From a virus, in IMG/VR virus record IMGVR_UViG_3300028025_000228, positions 1 to 22,013 of that record: a DNA stretch of 22,013 nucleotides; one strand, 5' to 3'. How positions within the stretch are numbered: position 1 is the stretch's first letter; the number at the start of each line of letters is the position of its first letter. Of this stretch, positions 1-8,112 are shown piece by piece. The position numbers were made by a program, and so were the translations under genes. Below the pieces are notes generated by a model. That model did not search any database and had not been told where the DNA came from. It worked only from the letters and a program-made list of their open reading frames with translations.

Positions 1-25
1 GTTCACCCCCCCCAGTATATATATT

Positions 26-283
26 TTGAAAAATAAACTTGTCAAACTAGACCCTAATTTATTGTTTGCAGATGGCTATGATGACTGCATCATTGGATTA
101 ACGTTCAGAGGTGACGTACCTGTAGTTTTGTACAGTAGCGATAAGATTGTTGATAAGCTCACAAACGACATGACAGAAGAAGAGGCTTGGGAGTTTTTTG
201 ACTACAACGTTGTTGGAACATATGCTGGCGAACGCACCCCGTTGTTTTGGTACAACGCATCAATTACGGGAGATGAAGAATGA
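26..283 (+). CDS. Conserved small phage protein, function unknown
   Basis: An 85-residue acidic protein if translation starts at the TTG at 26. The C-terminal half has a pattern I recognise from many small phage proteins: a run like MTEEEAWEFFDYNVVGTYAGE followed by TP, preceded by a strand-rich segment with a KIVDKL element. Its role in those phages is not known to me. The start is uncertain. There is no ATG and no clear Shine-Dalgarno site in front of the TTG, and the frame stays open to the left edge, so the gene may begin outside the window. Its 3' end contains the ribosome site (GGGAG at 268-272) for a mini-ORF starting at 280. It is the first gene of the packaging cluster here. Confidence is good that it is coding and low for the exact start. 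Confidence 0.7.
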   Translation: MKNKLVKLDPNLLFADGYDDCIIGLTFRGDVPVVLYSSDKIVDKLTNDMTEEEAWEFFDYNVVGTYAGERTPLFWYNASITGDEE

Positions 284-324
284 GAAATAGCAAAGTTATG
301 AATCCACGGAGCGTAGCGCAGTGA
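280..324 (+). CDS. Possible 14-codon coupling mini-ORF
   Basis: ATG at 280 overlaps the upstream stop as ATGA, and a good Shine-Dalgarno sequence (GGGAG, 268-272) lies 7 bases before it. The frame reads MRNSKVMNPRSVAQ and ends at TGA 322-324, which overlaps the GTG start of the next gene as GTGA. Ribosomes could therefore pass from the first gene through this mini-ORF into the LexA-like gene. It could instead be the N-terminal piece of the next protein separated by a one-base indel. The peptide itself has no recognisable domain. Confidence 0.35.
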   Translation: MRNSKVMNPRSVAQ

Positions 325-551
325 CTCCTAAGCAAAAAGTTGTATTTGAGTTTATTAACCTTTACATTCAGATGAAAGGTTACGCTCCTTCGTATAAGAA
401 CATCGCAGATGCTATTGGTGTAAGAAGTAAAAGCAATGTTCATAAGTATGTACACAAGTTAAGAAAGCAAGGATATCTTAGTGTTCAACCTAGAATGGTG
501 AGATCAATGAAAGTAACCGATGCGTCTGCTAAAGCTATAGCAAAGCTATGA
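321..551 (+). CDS. LexA-type winged-helix DNA-binding protein
   Basis: A 76-residue protein matching only the N-terminal DNA-binding domain of LexA. An opening MTPKQKVVFEFINLYI helix is followed by a helix-turn-helix around GYAPSYKNIADAIGVRSKSNVHKYVHKL and a basic wing (residues 50-65). The autoprotease domain of full LexA (about 200 residues) is absent, so it cannot self-cleave like LexA. The GTG start at 321 has GGAG at 308-311, 9 bases upstream. Its stop overlaps the terminase start (ATGA at 548). It lies directly before the large terminase, where phages usually encode the small terminase subunit, and no other candidate for that role is visible. It may therefore be a transcription regulator, or a DNA-recognition subunit for packaging. 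The domain call is firm and the role is inference. Confidence 0.8.
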   Translation: MTPKQKVVFEFINLYIQMKGYAPSYKNIADAIGVRSKSNVHKYVHKLRKQGYLSVQPRMVRSMKVTDASAKAIAKL

Positions 552-2050
552 GCCTGTTAACCCGCGAAGAAGTGGCTAAGTACATCAAGCTGTTAGATGT
601 ATTGCCTAAAGATTCACCACACATAGACCAGATAGTTCAATTACTCAAAGCAGACAAGATTGAAAGGTGTAAAGAAAACTTTATGCCATTTGTTAGTGAG
701 ATGTGGGGATCATTTATATCTGGCAGACACCACAAAATCATGGCAGACGCTTTTGAGCGAGTAGCAAACGGAGAATTAAAACGACTAATTATCAACATGC
801 CACCTAGGCACACTAAGTCAGAGTTTGCTTCTTATCTATTTCCAGCATGGTTTCTTGGAAAGTTCCCAGAAAAAAAGATTATCCAGACTGCACACACCGC
901 AGAGCTTGCTGTCGGTTTTGGACGCAAGGTTAGAAACTTAGTCAATACAGAGGGTTACCAAGAAATCTTTCCTACAAAGCTTTCTAGTGATTCAAAAGCC
1001 GCAGGACGATGGAACACCCACGCAGGCGGTGATTACTTTGCTATTGGTGTTGGCGGCGCGGTTACCGGTAAAGGCGCTGATGTATTGATCATTGACGACC
1101 CGCATAGTGAGCAAGAAGCCATGCAAGGAAGTCCTGATGTCTATGACAGGGTCTTTGAATGGTACGGCTCTGGACCTCGTCAGCGTCTCCAGCCGGGCGG
1201 GTCTATTATTATTGTGATGACCCGCTGGTCTAAGAAAGACTTAACCGGTCAAATCCTAGCCAACTCAATGAAGCGAGATGGTGATGAATGGGAAGTCATA
1301 GAGTTTCCCGCTTTACTTCCGTCAGGAAACCCACTGTGGGAAGAGTTCTGGTCTAAGAAAGAATTAGAAGCTATTAAGGCTGAAATCCCTGTTAGTAAAT
1401 GGGAAGCACAGTACCAGCAGAATCCCACCTCAGAAGAAGGCGCAATCATTAAGCGCGAGATGTGGAAGATTTGGGAAGGCGAAGAACCTCCCTTTTGTGA
1501 CTACATTATTCAATCGTGGGATACCGCCTTTGAGAAAAACAATCGCGCAGACTATTCAGCTTGTACGACTTGGGGCGTATTTTACAAAACCAATGCAGAA
1601 GGCTTTGACATACCCAATATTATTCTTTTGGATGCGTTTAAAGAAAGAATGGAATTTCCTGAGCTTAAACAAAAGGCTAAGGAAATGTATATGGAATGGG
1701 AACCGGATAACTTAATTGTTGAAAAGAAAGCTGCTGGTGCGCCGTTAATTTATGAGCTTCGACAGCTAGGTATTCCTTTACAAGAATATACACCCAGCAA
1801 AGGCTCTGATAAGATAGCCCGTGTAAACGCCATATCAGATATGTTTGCGTCTGGTTTTGTGTGGTGTCCAGCCACAAGATGGGCAGAAGAGGTCATGGAA
1901 GAATGTGCAGCATTTCCAAACGGCGAGCATGACGACATTGTGGACTCAACGTCACAAGCATTACTTAGATTTCGTAAAGGCGGCTTTGTTAGATTAACAA
2001 GTGACGCAGAAGATGAACCTGTAATTAAACGCAGAACCGCATATTACTGA
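548..2050 (+). CDS. terL: Terminase large subunit (packaging ATPase-nuclease)
   Basis: A 500-residue DNA-packaging motor of the usual length. In the N-terminal ATPase, an atypical Walker A lies at residues 85-92 (PPRHTKSE), Walker B with its catalytic acid at 179-185 (VLIIDDP), and a coupling-type motif at 223-227 (VMTRW). The C-terminal RNase H-like nuclease carries the expected acidic residues: D325 in SWDTAF, E392 in VEKKAAG and D462/D463 in EHDDIVDS. In this family the protein docks on the portal, cuts concatemeric DNA and pumps it into the procapsid with ATP. It starts within an ATGA overlap with the LexA-like gene and is followed 8 bases later by the portal gene. All key motifs are present and nothing suggests truncation. 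Confidence 0.97.
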   Translation: MSLLTREEVAKYIKLLDVLPKDSPHIDQIVQLLKADKIERCKENFMPFVSEMWGSFISGRHHKIMADAFERVANGELKRLIINMPPRHTKSEFASYLFPAWFLGKFPEKKIIQTAHTAELAVGFGRKVRNLVNTEGYQEIFPTKLSSDSKAAGRWNTHAGGDYFAIGVGGAVTGKGADVLIIDDPHSEQEAMQGSPDVYDRVFEWYGSGPRQRLQPGGSIIIVMTRWSKKDLTGQILANSMKRDGDEWEVIEFPALLPSGNPLWEEFWSKKELEAIKAEIPVSKWEAQYQQNPTSEEGAIIKREMWKIWEGEEPPFCDYIIQSWDTAFEKNNRADYSACTTWGVFYKTNAEGFDIPNIILLDAFKERMEFPELKQKAKEMYMEWEPDNLIVEKKAAGAPLIYELRQLGIPLQEYTPSKGSDKIARVNAISDMFASGFVWCPATRWAEEVMEECAAFPNGEHDDIVDSTSQALLRFRKGGFVRLTSDAEDEPVIKRRTAYY

Positions 2051-2058
2051 GAGACATA

Positions 2059-4530
2059 ATGGAAAAATCTTTATACGCAGCCCCAGTAGGTTTAGAGACC
2101 TTAATGGCAGAGCCTGATATTGAAATTGAAATTGAAGACCCCGAATCAGTCAGTATCAATATTGGCGGATTAGAGATTGAAATTGAACCAAGTGATGATA
2201 ATTTTGCTAAAAACCTAGCAGAAGATTTAAACGAGTCTGAACTTTCTATATTGGCTAGTGATTTAATTTCTGATTTTGACGATGATATTTCTTCAAGAAA
2301 AGATTGGATTCAAACCTATGTAGACGGACTAGAACTTCTTGGTCTGAAGATTGAAGAACGCACTGAGCCTTGGGAAGGTGCTTGTGGTATCTATCATCCT
2401 CTTATGGCAGAAGCTTTAGTTAAGTTTCAAGCAGAAACAGTTATGTCTTTGTTTCCTGCTGCCGGTCCTGTAAAAACTAAGATTATTGGCAAAGAAACGC
2501 AGGAAAAGAAAGAAGCTGCGTTGCGTGTCCAAGAGGATATGAATTATCAACTGACAGAGCAAATGCCAGAGTATCGCCCTGAAACAGAACGCCTTATCTG
2601 GGGCTTAGGACTTTCTGGAAACGCCTTTAGAAAAGTGTATGAAGACCCCAGTTTAAACAGGCAGGTTGCTTTATTTGTTCCAGCAGAAGATGTAGTCGTA
2701 CCATACGGAGCCACTGATTTAGCATCAGCAGAGCGTGTTACGCATGTCATGCGTAAAAACGAAAATGAACTCCGAAAACTGCAAGTGTCTGGTTTTTATC
2801 TAGACATTGATTTAGGCGATCCTGAGAACACTTTAGATGAAGTTGAAAAAAAGATTGCTGAAAGATTAGGCTTTAGAGCCACAACAGATAATCGCTACAA
2901 GCTTTTAGAGATGCATGTAGATTTAGATTTGCCCGGCTTTGAGCATGAAGAAGACGGAGAAAAAACAGGTATTGCTTTGCCTTATGTTGTCACCATTGAA
3001 AAAGGCACAAGTAAAGTTTTATCCATTCGTCGTAATTGGAAACCTGATGATAAACAATATATTAAGCGCCAGCACTTTGTACATTACGGCTATATACCGG
3101 GCTTTGGTTTTTATTGTTTTGGGCTTATTCATCTTATCGGTGCTTTTGCCAAGTCAGGCACTTCTATTATTCGGCAACTTGTTGATGCTGGGACTTTGTC
3201 TAATCTTCCCGGCGGTTTTAAAACAAGAGGATTAAGGATTAAAGGGGATGACACCCCAATTTCTCCGGGCGAATTTAGAGACGTAGATGTTGCGTCAGGA
3301 ACAATGAAAGACAACATCATGCCTCTTCCATATAAAGAGCCTAGCCAAGTGTTAATGGCGCTCCTTGGTCAGATTGTAGAAGACGGTCGCCGTTTTGCTA
3401 ACACCGCTGATTTGCAAACATCAGATATGTCTAGCCAAGCTCCTGTTGGAACGACCTTGGCAATCCTTGAGCGCACCCTTAAAGTAATGAGTGCAGTCCA
3501 AGCAAGGATTCATTTTTCATTAAAACAAGAATTAAAACTTCTTAAAAATATTATTGCAGATAATGCACCTAGTGATTATGACTACGAGCCTGAAGAAGGC
3601 AGTCGCAAAGCTAAGAAGTCTGATTATAAAAACGTTGATGTTATTCCAGTCTCTGATCCAAATGCATCAACAATGGCTCAGAAGATTGTGCAATACCAAG
3701 CTGTTTTACAACTGGCGCAAACAAGCCCACAGTTTTACAACATGCCGTTATTGCATCGCCAAATGCTTGAGGTTTTAGGAATTAAAGAAGCGCAGAAACT
3801 TGTGCCTATGTCTGAGGATCAAAAGCCACAAGACCCAGTGACAGAGAATCAAAACATTTTAATGGGCAAGCCAGTTAAAGCTTTTGCTTATCAAAATCAC
3901 GAAGCGCATATTATTGTTCATACCACTTCAATGCAAGACCCCAAAGTGGTTCAAGTGCTTGGTCAATCACCTCAAGCACAAGCTTTGCAGGCAGCTATGC
4001 AGGCGCATATTAACGAACACTTAGGGTTTGGGTACAGAGTTGAAATTGAGAAGCAATTAGGCATGAACCTGCCCCCTCAGAAAGACGCTTCTGGCGAAGA
4101 TATCAACATGGACCCCGAAGTGGAAGCTCGCTTGGCTCCTCTGTTGGCTCAGGCTGCACAGCGTCTATTGCAAATGAATCAAGCGCAGGCTCAACAGCAA
4201 CAAGCGCAACAACAAGCACAAGACCCAATGGTGCAAATGCAACAAGCAGAGCTTCAAATCAAGCAGCAAGATTTACAACGCAAAGCTCAGAAAGATCAAT
4301 CAGACGCACAGCTTAAAGCAGCTCAGATTGAAATTGAAAAAGCGCGTGTTGATAATCAAGCAAAAGCTGAAGGCACAAGAATTGGTCTAAAAGCAGAACA
4401 AGACCGCCAGAAATTTGAATCTCAACAAACCTTAGAAAGCATTCGTTTAGGCGCTGATGCCCAAAATAAACAAAATGATTTAAGAGAACGTATTGCTGCT
4501 CGTGTTTCAAACATACATAAAGGCAAATAA
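2059..4530 (+). CDS. Portal protein
   Basis: An 823-residue protein directly after terL, with the size and layout of large P22-like portals. The N-terminal about 50 residues are acidic and hold two IEIEIE-type stretches (residues 21-26 and 39-43). A long alpha/beta body follows, with segments such as WEGACGIYHPLMAEALVKF and the GTTLAILERTLK helix typical of portals. From about residue 690 the protein is extremely Gln/Ala-rich and then helical and charged, consistent with a C-terminal coiled-coil barrel extending into the head. A portal forms the dodecameric DNA channel at one capsid vertex and is the platform for terminase and later the tail. ATG 2059 is preceded by GAGA at 2051-2054. The stop overlaps the next start as TAATG. 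The P22-like barrel is inference from composition and length. Confidence 0.92.
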   Translation: MEKSLYAAPVGLETLMAEPDIEIEIEDPESVSINIGGLEIEIEPSDDNFAKNLAEDLNESELSILASDLISDFDDDISSRKDWIQTYVDGLELLGLKIEERTEPWEGACGIYHPLMAEALVKFQAETVMSLFPAAGPVKTKIIGKETQEKKEAALRVQEDMNYQLTEQMPEYRPETERLIWGLGLSGNAFRKVYEDPSLNRQVALFVPAEDVVVPYGATDLASAERVTHVMRKNENELRKLQVSGFYLDIDLGDPENTLDEVEKKIAERLGFRATTDNRYKLLEMHVDLDLPGFEHEEDGEKTGIALPYVVTIEKGTSKVLSIRRNWKPDDKQYIKRQHFVHYGYIPGFGFYCFGLIHLIGAFAKSGTSIIRQLVDAGTLSNLPGGFKTRGLRIKGDDTPISPGEFRDVDVASGTMKDNIMPLPYKEPSQVLMALLGQIVEDGRRFANTADLQTSDMSSQAPVGTTLAILERTLKVMSAVQARIHFSLKQELKLLKNIIADNAPSDYDYEPEEGSRKAKKSDYKNVDVIPVSDPNASTMAQKIVQYQAVLQLAQTSPQFYNMPLLHRQMLEVLGIKEAQKLVPMSEDQKPQDPVTENQNILMGKPVKAFAYQNHEAHIIVHTTSMQDPKVVQVLGQSPQAQALQAAMQAHINEHLGFGYRVEIEKQLGMNLPPQKDASGEDINMDPEVEARLAPLLAQAAQRLLQMNQAQAQQQQAQQQAQDPMVQMQQAELQIKQQDLQRKAQKDQSDAQLKAAQIEIEKARVDNQAKAEGTRIGLKAEQDRQKFESQQTLESIRLGADAQNKQNDLRERIAARVSNIHKGK

Positions 4531-4718
4531 TGGACGCACTTGATGTTTTAGTTCAACAACTAGACGAAAAGGCACAACAACTCAGAGAATATATCGGAGA
4601 AGGTAAGTCCGAATCATTTGAAGAGTACAAACGACTTTGCGGTGAGATTAAAGGTCTTCTCATTGCAAGGGGTTATACCTTAGACCTTAAACAACGCTTG
4701 GAGCATTCAGATGAGTGA
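4530..4718 (+). CDS. Small helical protein of the portal-scaffold interval
   Basis: A 62-residue, mostly helical, charged protein with the pattern LVQQLDEKAQQLREYIG, a short Gly/Ser linker, then SFEEYKRLCGEIKGLL. Similar proteins of 60-80 residues commonly lie just after portal genes in podoviruses and siphoviruses. I know no established function. It starts 1 base inside the portal stop (TAATG) and overlaps the co-chaperonin gene by 8 bases, so its translation is tightly coupled to head-assembly genes. A minor structural or assembly helper role is likely but not shown. Confidence 0.8.
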   Translation: MDALDVLVQQLDEKAQQLREYIGEGKSESFEEYKRLCGEIKGLLIARGYTLDLKQRLEHSDE

Positions 4719-5115
4719 GATTCTTATTGGTTCAAACCCCAATAATCCACGAGTAATAGGAACATACAGCAACGAAGAAAAAGCAAGTCAACTTCCAACC
4801 CCATCAGGTTGGCATATTCTTTGTGCAATCCCAGAAATGGACAAAGAATATGAAAGTGGGTTAATTAAAGCTGATGAAACTATCAGAATTGAAGAGGTGT
4901 TAACAACGGTTTTGTTTGTTGTAGCACTAGGACCAGATTGTTATACCGACAAAACACGTTATCCAAACGGTCCGTGGTGCAAAAAAGGCGATTTTATTTT
5001 AATTCGTCCAAATGCTGGCTCTAGATTAATTATTCATGGCAAAGAATTTCGCTTAATCAATGAAGACTCAGTTGAAGCAACAGTTTTAGACCCTCGCGGC
5101 ATCAAGCGTAAATAA
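4711..5115 (+). CDS. GroES-like (Cpn10 fold) phage co-chaperonin
   Basis: A 134-residue protein. Residues 29-131 follow the Cpn10 layout: a first strand at 32-41 (SGWHILCAIP), a flexible loop at about 44-62 that contains SGLIKADETIRIEE in the position of the GroES mobile loop, then VVALGPDCY, a KKGDFILIRP strand, a turn, and a final strand pair GKEFRLINEDSVEATV. In GroES the mobile-loop hydrophobic triplet docks on GroEL. Here GLI would take that place. Phage T4 gp31 and related proteins replace GroES so that host GroEL can fold the capsid protein. Its position between portal and scaffold fits that role. It lacks some bacterial GroES landmarks and has a 28-residue N-terminal extension. A fold-only relative with a structural role is the alternative. 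Confidence 0.8.
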   Translation: MSEILIGSNPNNPRVIGTYSNEEKASQLPTPSGWHILCAIPEMDKEYESGLIKADETIRIEEVLTTVLFVVALGPDCYTDKTRYPNGPWCKKGDFILIRPNAGSRLIIHGKEFRLINEDSVEATVLDPRGIKRK

Positions 5116-5128
5116 AAGGAGCCACATC

Positions 5129-6040
5129 ATGGCTGAATTTGAGAAAAACGAGTTTAAATTTCCGGACGAGACTGAAAATTTCTCTATTGAAATTGAAAAT
5201 GACGATGTAAATATTGAAATTGAAGACGATACGCCTGAAGAAGACCGTAATCGTCAGCCAATGCCCAAGGATATAGTAGAAAAGCTTGAAAAAGAAGAGC
5301 TTGAAAGCTATTCCAGCGAGGTTAGAGAGAAGTTTAAACAGGCAAAGAAGGTCTATCACGATGAAAGACGTGAAAAAGAAGCTGCTTTGCGTGAGCGCGA
5401 AGAGGCTTTAAACGCCACTCAGCGTCTTTTAGCTGAAAACAAACGCATGAAGTCTATGTTGGATAGCGGTCAACAGGAATATGTTGATGCTGTTAAGAAT
5501 TCAACAGAGATGCAGCTAGATAATGCTCGTCGGGCTTATAAAGAAGCTTACGATTCTGGTGATACTGATGCCTTATTAGAGGCTCAGGAGTTAATCACAA
5601 AAACAACAATGCAAATGGAAAGGGTAAATAATTTTAAATTACCCCCTTTACAAGAGCGTGAAACGGCAGTACAACCTCAACAACAGGTCAATCGTCCTGA
5701 TCCAAGAGCTATGGCGTGGCAAGAACGCAATAGCTGGTTTGGTCAAGATGAAGAAATGACAGCAGCAGCTTTAGGTTTACATGAAAAACTTAAACGAAAT
5801 GGTGTCGTTGTTGGCTCTGATGAATATTATTCCACATTGGACAAAACAATGCGGAAACGATTTTCAGAAAATTTTGATGAACCAGAAGTTAGACCAAAAT
5901 CAACGACTGTTGTTGCACCGGCGAGCCGAACTACATCTTCAAAAAAGATTAGATTAAAGGCATCGCAAATGAATACCATCAAAAAACTTGGTATTACACC
6001 GGAACAATATGTGCGTGAAGTTTTAAAACTGGAGAATTGA
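5129..6040 (+). CDS. Putative scaffolding protein
   Basis: A 303-residue, highly charged protein upstream of the capsid genes. Residues 19-34 hold two acidic IEIE stretches like those at the portal N-terminus, followed by DDTPEEDRNRQPMPKD. Residues 50-135 form a long heptad-rich coiled coil (VREKFKQAKKVYHDERREKE and following). A Gln/Pro linker lies near 175-195. The C-terminal about 34 residues are basic and helical (KKIRLKASQMNTIKKLGITP), the kind of tail that binds capsid protein in phage scaffolds. A scaffold guides capsid assembly and then leaves or is degraded. A strong AAGGAG at 5116-5121 sets the ATG at 5129. The function is inferred from architecture and gene order. Confidence 0.82.
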   Translation: MAEFEKNEFKFPDETENFSIEIENDDVNIEIEDDTPEEDRNRQPMPKDIVEKLEKEELESYSSEVREKFKQAKKVYHDERREKEAALREREEALNATQRLLAENKRMKSMLDSGQQEYVDAVKNSTEMQLDNARRAYKEAYDSGDTDALLEAQELITKTTMQMERVNNFKLPPLQERETAVQPQQQVNRPDPRAMAWQERNSWFGQDEEMTAAALGLHEKLKRNGVVVGSDEYYSTLDKTMRKRFSENFDEPEVRPKSTTVVAPASRTTSSKKIRLKASQMNTIKKLGITPEQYVREVLKLEN

Positions 6041-6041
6041 A

Positions 6042-6494
6042 ATGGCTGAAAATAAAACACCCCGTGAGTTAGAAACCCGTGCAGTTCAAGAGCGTCCCAA
6101 GCAGTGGACTCAACCTGAATTGCTACCTGAGCCAGATAAACAGGAAGGTTTTGCTTACCGTTGGATTAGGGTTGCAACGCTTAATACGCTGGATGCCCGC
6201 AATTACTCTGCCAAAATCAGAGAAGGCTGGGAACCGTGCAAGCTAGATGAGCAACCAAAGTTTCAACTGCTAGTTGATCCCAATAGTCGATTTAAAGACA
6301 ACATTGAGATTGGCGGATTATTACTTTGCAAAACTCCAATTGAGTTTGTTGGTCAGCGTAACAAATATTACCAAGACCAAACACGCGCTCAAACGGAAGC
6401 TGTAGATAATAATTTAATGCGCCAAAGCGACCCAAGGATGCCACTTTTTAAAGAGAGCAAAACCGAGGTAAGTCGTTTTGGTAAAGGTTCTTAA
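6042..6494 (+). CDS. Conserved head-module protein, function unknown
   Basis: A 150-residue protein between scaffold and capsid genes. It has a Pro/Glu-rich N-terminus, a central WIRVATLNTLDARNYSAKIREGWEPCK segment, the motif IEIGGLLLCKTPIEFVGQRN, and a C-terminal NNLMRQSDPRMPLF stretch. I recognise this set of motifs from uncharacterised phage proteins that repeatedly sit next to scaffold and major capsid genes, so it is probably a conserved head-assembly or minor head protein. GGAG at 6031-6034 lies 7 bases before ATG 6042, and the gap to the scaffold stop is 1 base. No enzymatic motif is visible. Confidence 0.8.
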   Translation: MAENKTPRELETRAVQERPKQWTQPELLPEPDKQEGFAYRWIRVATLNTLDARNYSAKIREGWEPCKLDEQPKFQLLVDPNSRFKDNIEIGGLLLCKTPIEFVGQRNKYYQDQTRAQTEAVDNNLMRQSDPRMPLFKESKTEVSRFGKGS

Positions 6495-6514
6495 ATTTAA
6501 CTCAGGAGTCTTAA

Positions 6515-7120
6515 ATGGCTTATCCTACTGTAAGCGCCCCTTACGGGCTAAAACCAGTCAATCTGATTGGTGGTCAGGTATTTGCTGGCGCAACTCGTCA
6601 AATGGAAATCGCTAGTGGCTACGCTACCAGCATTTTCTACGGCGACCTCGTTAAACGCGTCTCTGATGGCACAATCGAAAAGGACACCGGTACGACTACG
6701 GCTACTCCTGTTGGTGTGTTTCTTGGCGTGAGCTTTACCAACGCTTCAACTGGTCAAATCCAGCAACAGCAATTTTATCCTGCCAGCACAAGCATCAAGT
6801 CTGGCACGAAGATTTTTGCAGTCGTTGCAGATGATCCAGATACGTTGTTCCAAGTTGCCGTTGTTTCTGGCACAACCGTTATTACTGGGGTCGGCATCTC
6901 GGCTATTGGTAACAACGCAACGTTAGTTCAAAACGCTGGCTCGACCACCACTGGTGACTCGAAAGTTGCGTTGCTGGACTCAACTGCCACAACCAACACT
7001 CTGCCTATTCGTATTATTGATGTGGTGCGAGATACAGCAACCGCTGCTGATGTGTTCCCAGAAGTGATTGTTAAAATCAACTTTGGTATGCACCAGTACA
7101 ACAACGCAACCGGCGTATAA
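6515..7120 (+). CDS. Putative capsid decoration / structural protein
   Basis: A 201-residue protein rich in Thr, Ala, Val and Gly, predicted to be mostly beta strands. The opening AYPTVSAPYGLKPVNLIGG, then ATRQMEIASGYATSIFYGD and a later ADDPDTLFQV, match a widespread family of phage proteins encoded immediately before the major capsid gene. These are usually called structural or decoration proteins. It may stabilise the capsid surface, but I see no diagnostic feature that proves it. AGGAG lies about 10 bases before ATG 6515. The gap to the capsid gene is 11 bases and holds AAGGAG, so the two are probably co-translated at high level. Confidence 0.8.
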   Translation: MAYPTVSAPYGLKPVNLIGGQVFAGATRQMEIASGYATSIFYGDLVKRVSDGTIEKDTGTTTATPVGVFLGVSFTNASTGQIQQQQFYPASTSIKSGTKIFAVVADDPDTLFQVAVVSGTTVITGVGISAIGNNATLVQNAGSTTTGDSKVALLDSTATTNTLPIRIIDVVRDTATAADVFPEVIVKINFGMHQYNNATGV

Positions 7121-7131
7121 GGAGCTAAATC

Positions 7132-8040
7132 ATGGCTATTTCACGCGCACAACTACTTAAAGAACTTCTTCCCGGTTTGAATGCCTTGTTTGGCATGGAG
7201 TATAAAACCTACGGCGAACAGCACAAAGAGATTTACGAAACTGAATCTTCAGAGCGTTCGTTTGAGGAAGAGACCAAACTGTCTGGCTTTTCAGCCGCCC
7301 CTGTTAAGAACGAAGGTTCTGCACTGGCGTATGACAATGCTCAGGAAGCTTGGACTGCTCGTTACAACCACGAAACTATTGCATTAGGGTTTTCCCTAAC
7401 AGAAGAAGCAATTGAAGATAACTTGTACGACTCACTGTCGGCTCGTTATACAAAATCGCTTGCTCGCGCAATGGCATACACTAAGCAAGTTAAAGCTGCT
7501 TCTGTCCTCAACAACGGTTTTACCGCTGGTTATGTTGGTGGCGATGGCGTTGTCTTGTTCAGTGCATCACATCCGTTGGTTTCGGGTGGCGTTAACAGCA
7601 ACACACCAGCAGTCGCTGCTGATTTGAATGAAACTTCGTTGGAAAACGCTGTTATTCAAATTGCTGCATGGACTGATGAGCGTGGTTTGCTAATTGCCGC
7701 TAAACCCAAGAAGTTGATTGTTCCTCCCGCACTACAGTTTGTTGCAACTCGTTTGCTCGACACCAAACTGCGTACTGGCACAACCGACAACGACATCAAC
7801 GCGATTGAGAACAACGGTTCGATTCCAGATGGTTACACAATTAACAACTATCTGACCGACACCAATGCTTGGTTCTTGACCACTGATGTGCCTAACGGCT
7901 TAAAGCATTTTGTCCGTACACCACTGTCTAATTCAATGGATGGTGACTTCGATACAGGCAACGTTCGGTATAAGTCTCGTGAACGCTACAGCTTTGGCTG
8001 GAGCGACCCCCTCGGGATGTATGGTTCGCCGGGCGCATAA
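7132..8040 (+). CDS. Major capsid protein (Mu gpT-like, HK97 fold)
   Basis: A 302-residue protein with the features of Mu gpT-like major head subunits. The N-terminus is helical (LLKELLPGLNALFG), with an extended E-loop-like region around YETESSERSFEEETKLSGF. A GFSLTEEAIEDNLYDSL helix, a long spine helix YTKSLARAMAYTKQVKAASVLNN, and a PPALQFVATRLLDTKLRTGT segment follow. It ends with the conserved ERYSFGWSDPLGMYGSPGA. It should form the icosahedral shell built on the scaffold. AAGGAG at 7119-7124 gives a strong ribosome site. An intrinsic terminator follows 32 bases after the stop, which fits a high-level transcript ending here. No cleaved propeptide is obvious. Confidence 0.93.
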   Translation: MAISRAQLLKELLPGLNALFGMEYKTYGEQHKEIYETESSERSFEEETKLSGFSAAPVKNEGSALAYDNAQEAWTARYNHETIALGFSLTEEAIEDNLYDSLSARYTKSLARAMAYTKQVKAASVLNNGFTAGYVGGDGVVLFSASHPLVSGGVNSNTPAVAADLNETSLENAVIQIAAWTDERGLLIAAKPKKLIVPPALQFVATRLLDTKLRTGTTDNDINAIENNGSIPDGYTINNYLTDTNAWFLTTDVPNGLKHFVRTPLSNSMDGDFDTGNVRYKSRERYSFGWSDPLGMYGSPGA

Positions 8041-8071
8041 GCCTTATAAAACAAGCACTTAGTTAGTTTAG

Positions 8072-8096
8072 CCCCCGTCAAAAGCGGGGGTTTTTT
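8072..8096 (+). terminator. Intrinsic terminator after the capsid gene
   Basis: CCCCCG (8072-8077) pairs with CGGGGG (8085-8090) around a 7-base loop and is followed at once by six T (8091-8096). This is a textbook rho-independent terminator for the transcript carrying the capsid gene. A new promoter follows within 5 bases, so transcription appears to be reset at this point. Confidence 0.93.
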
Positions 8097-8100
8097 ATTA

Positions 8101-8109
8101 TGTTATAAT
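8101..8109 (+). promoter_or_regulatory. Extended -10 promoter for the HNH gene
   Basis: TGTTATAAT contains a perfect -10 hexamer (TATAAT, 8104-8109) with the TGn extension that removes the need for a -35 box. No good -35 is seen 17 bases upstream, where the terminator stem lies. Expected transcription start is about 8115-8118, inside the 5' arm of the hairpin at 8113-8139. Confidence 0.75.
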
Positions 8110-8112
8110 TAC

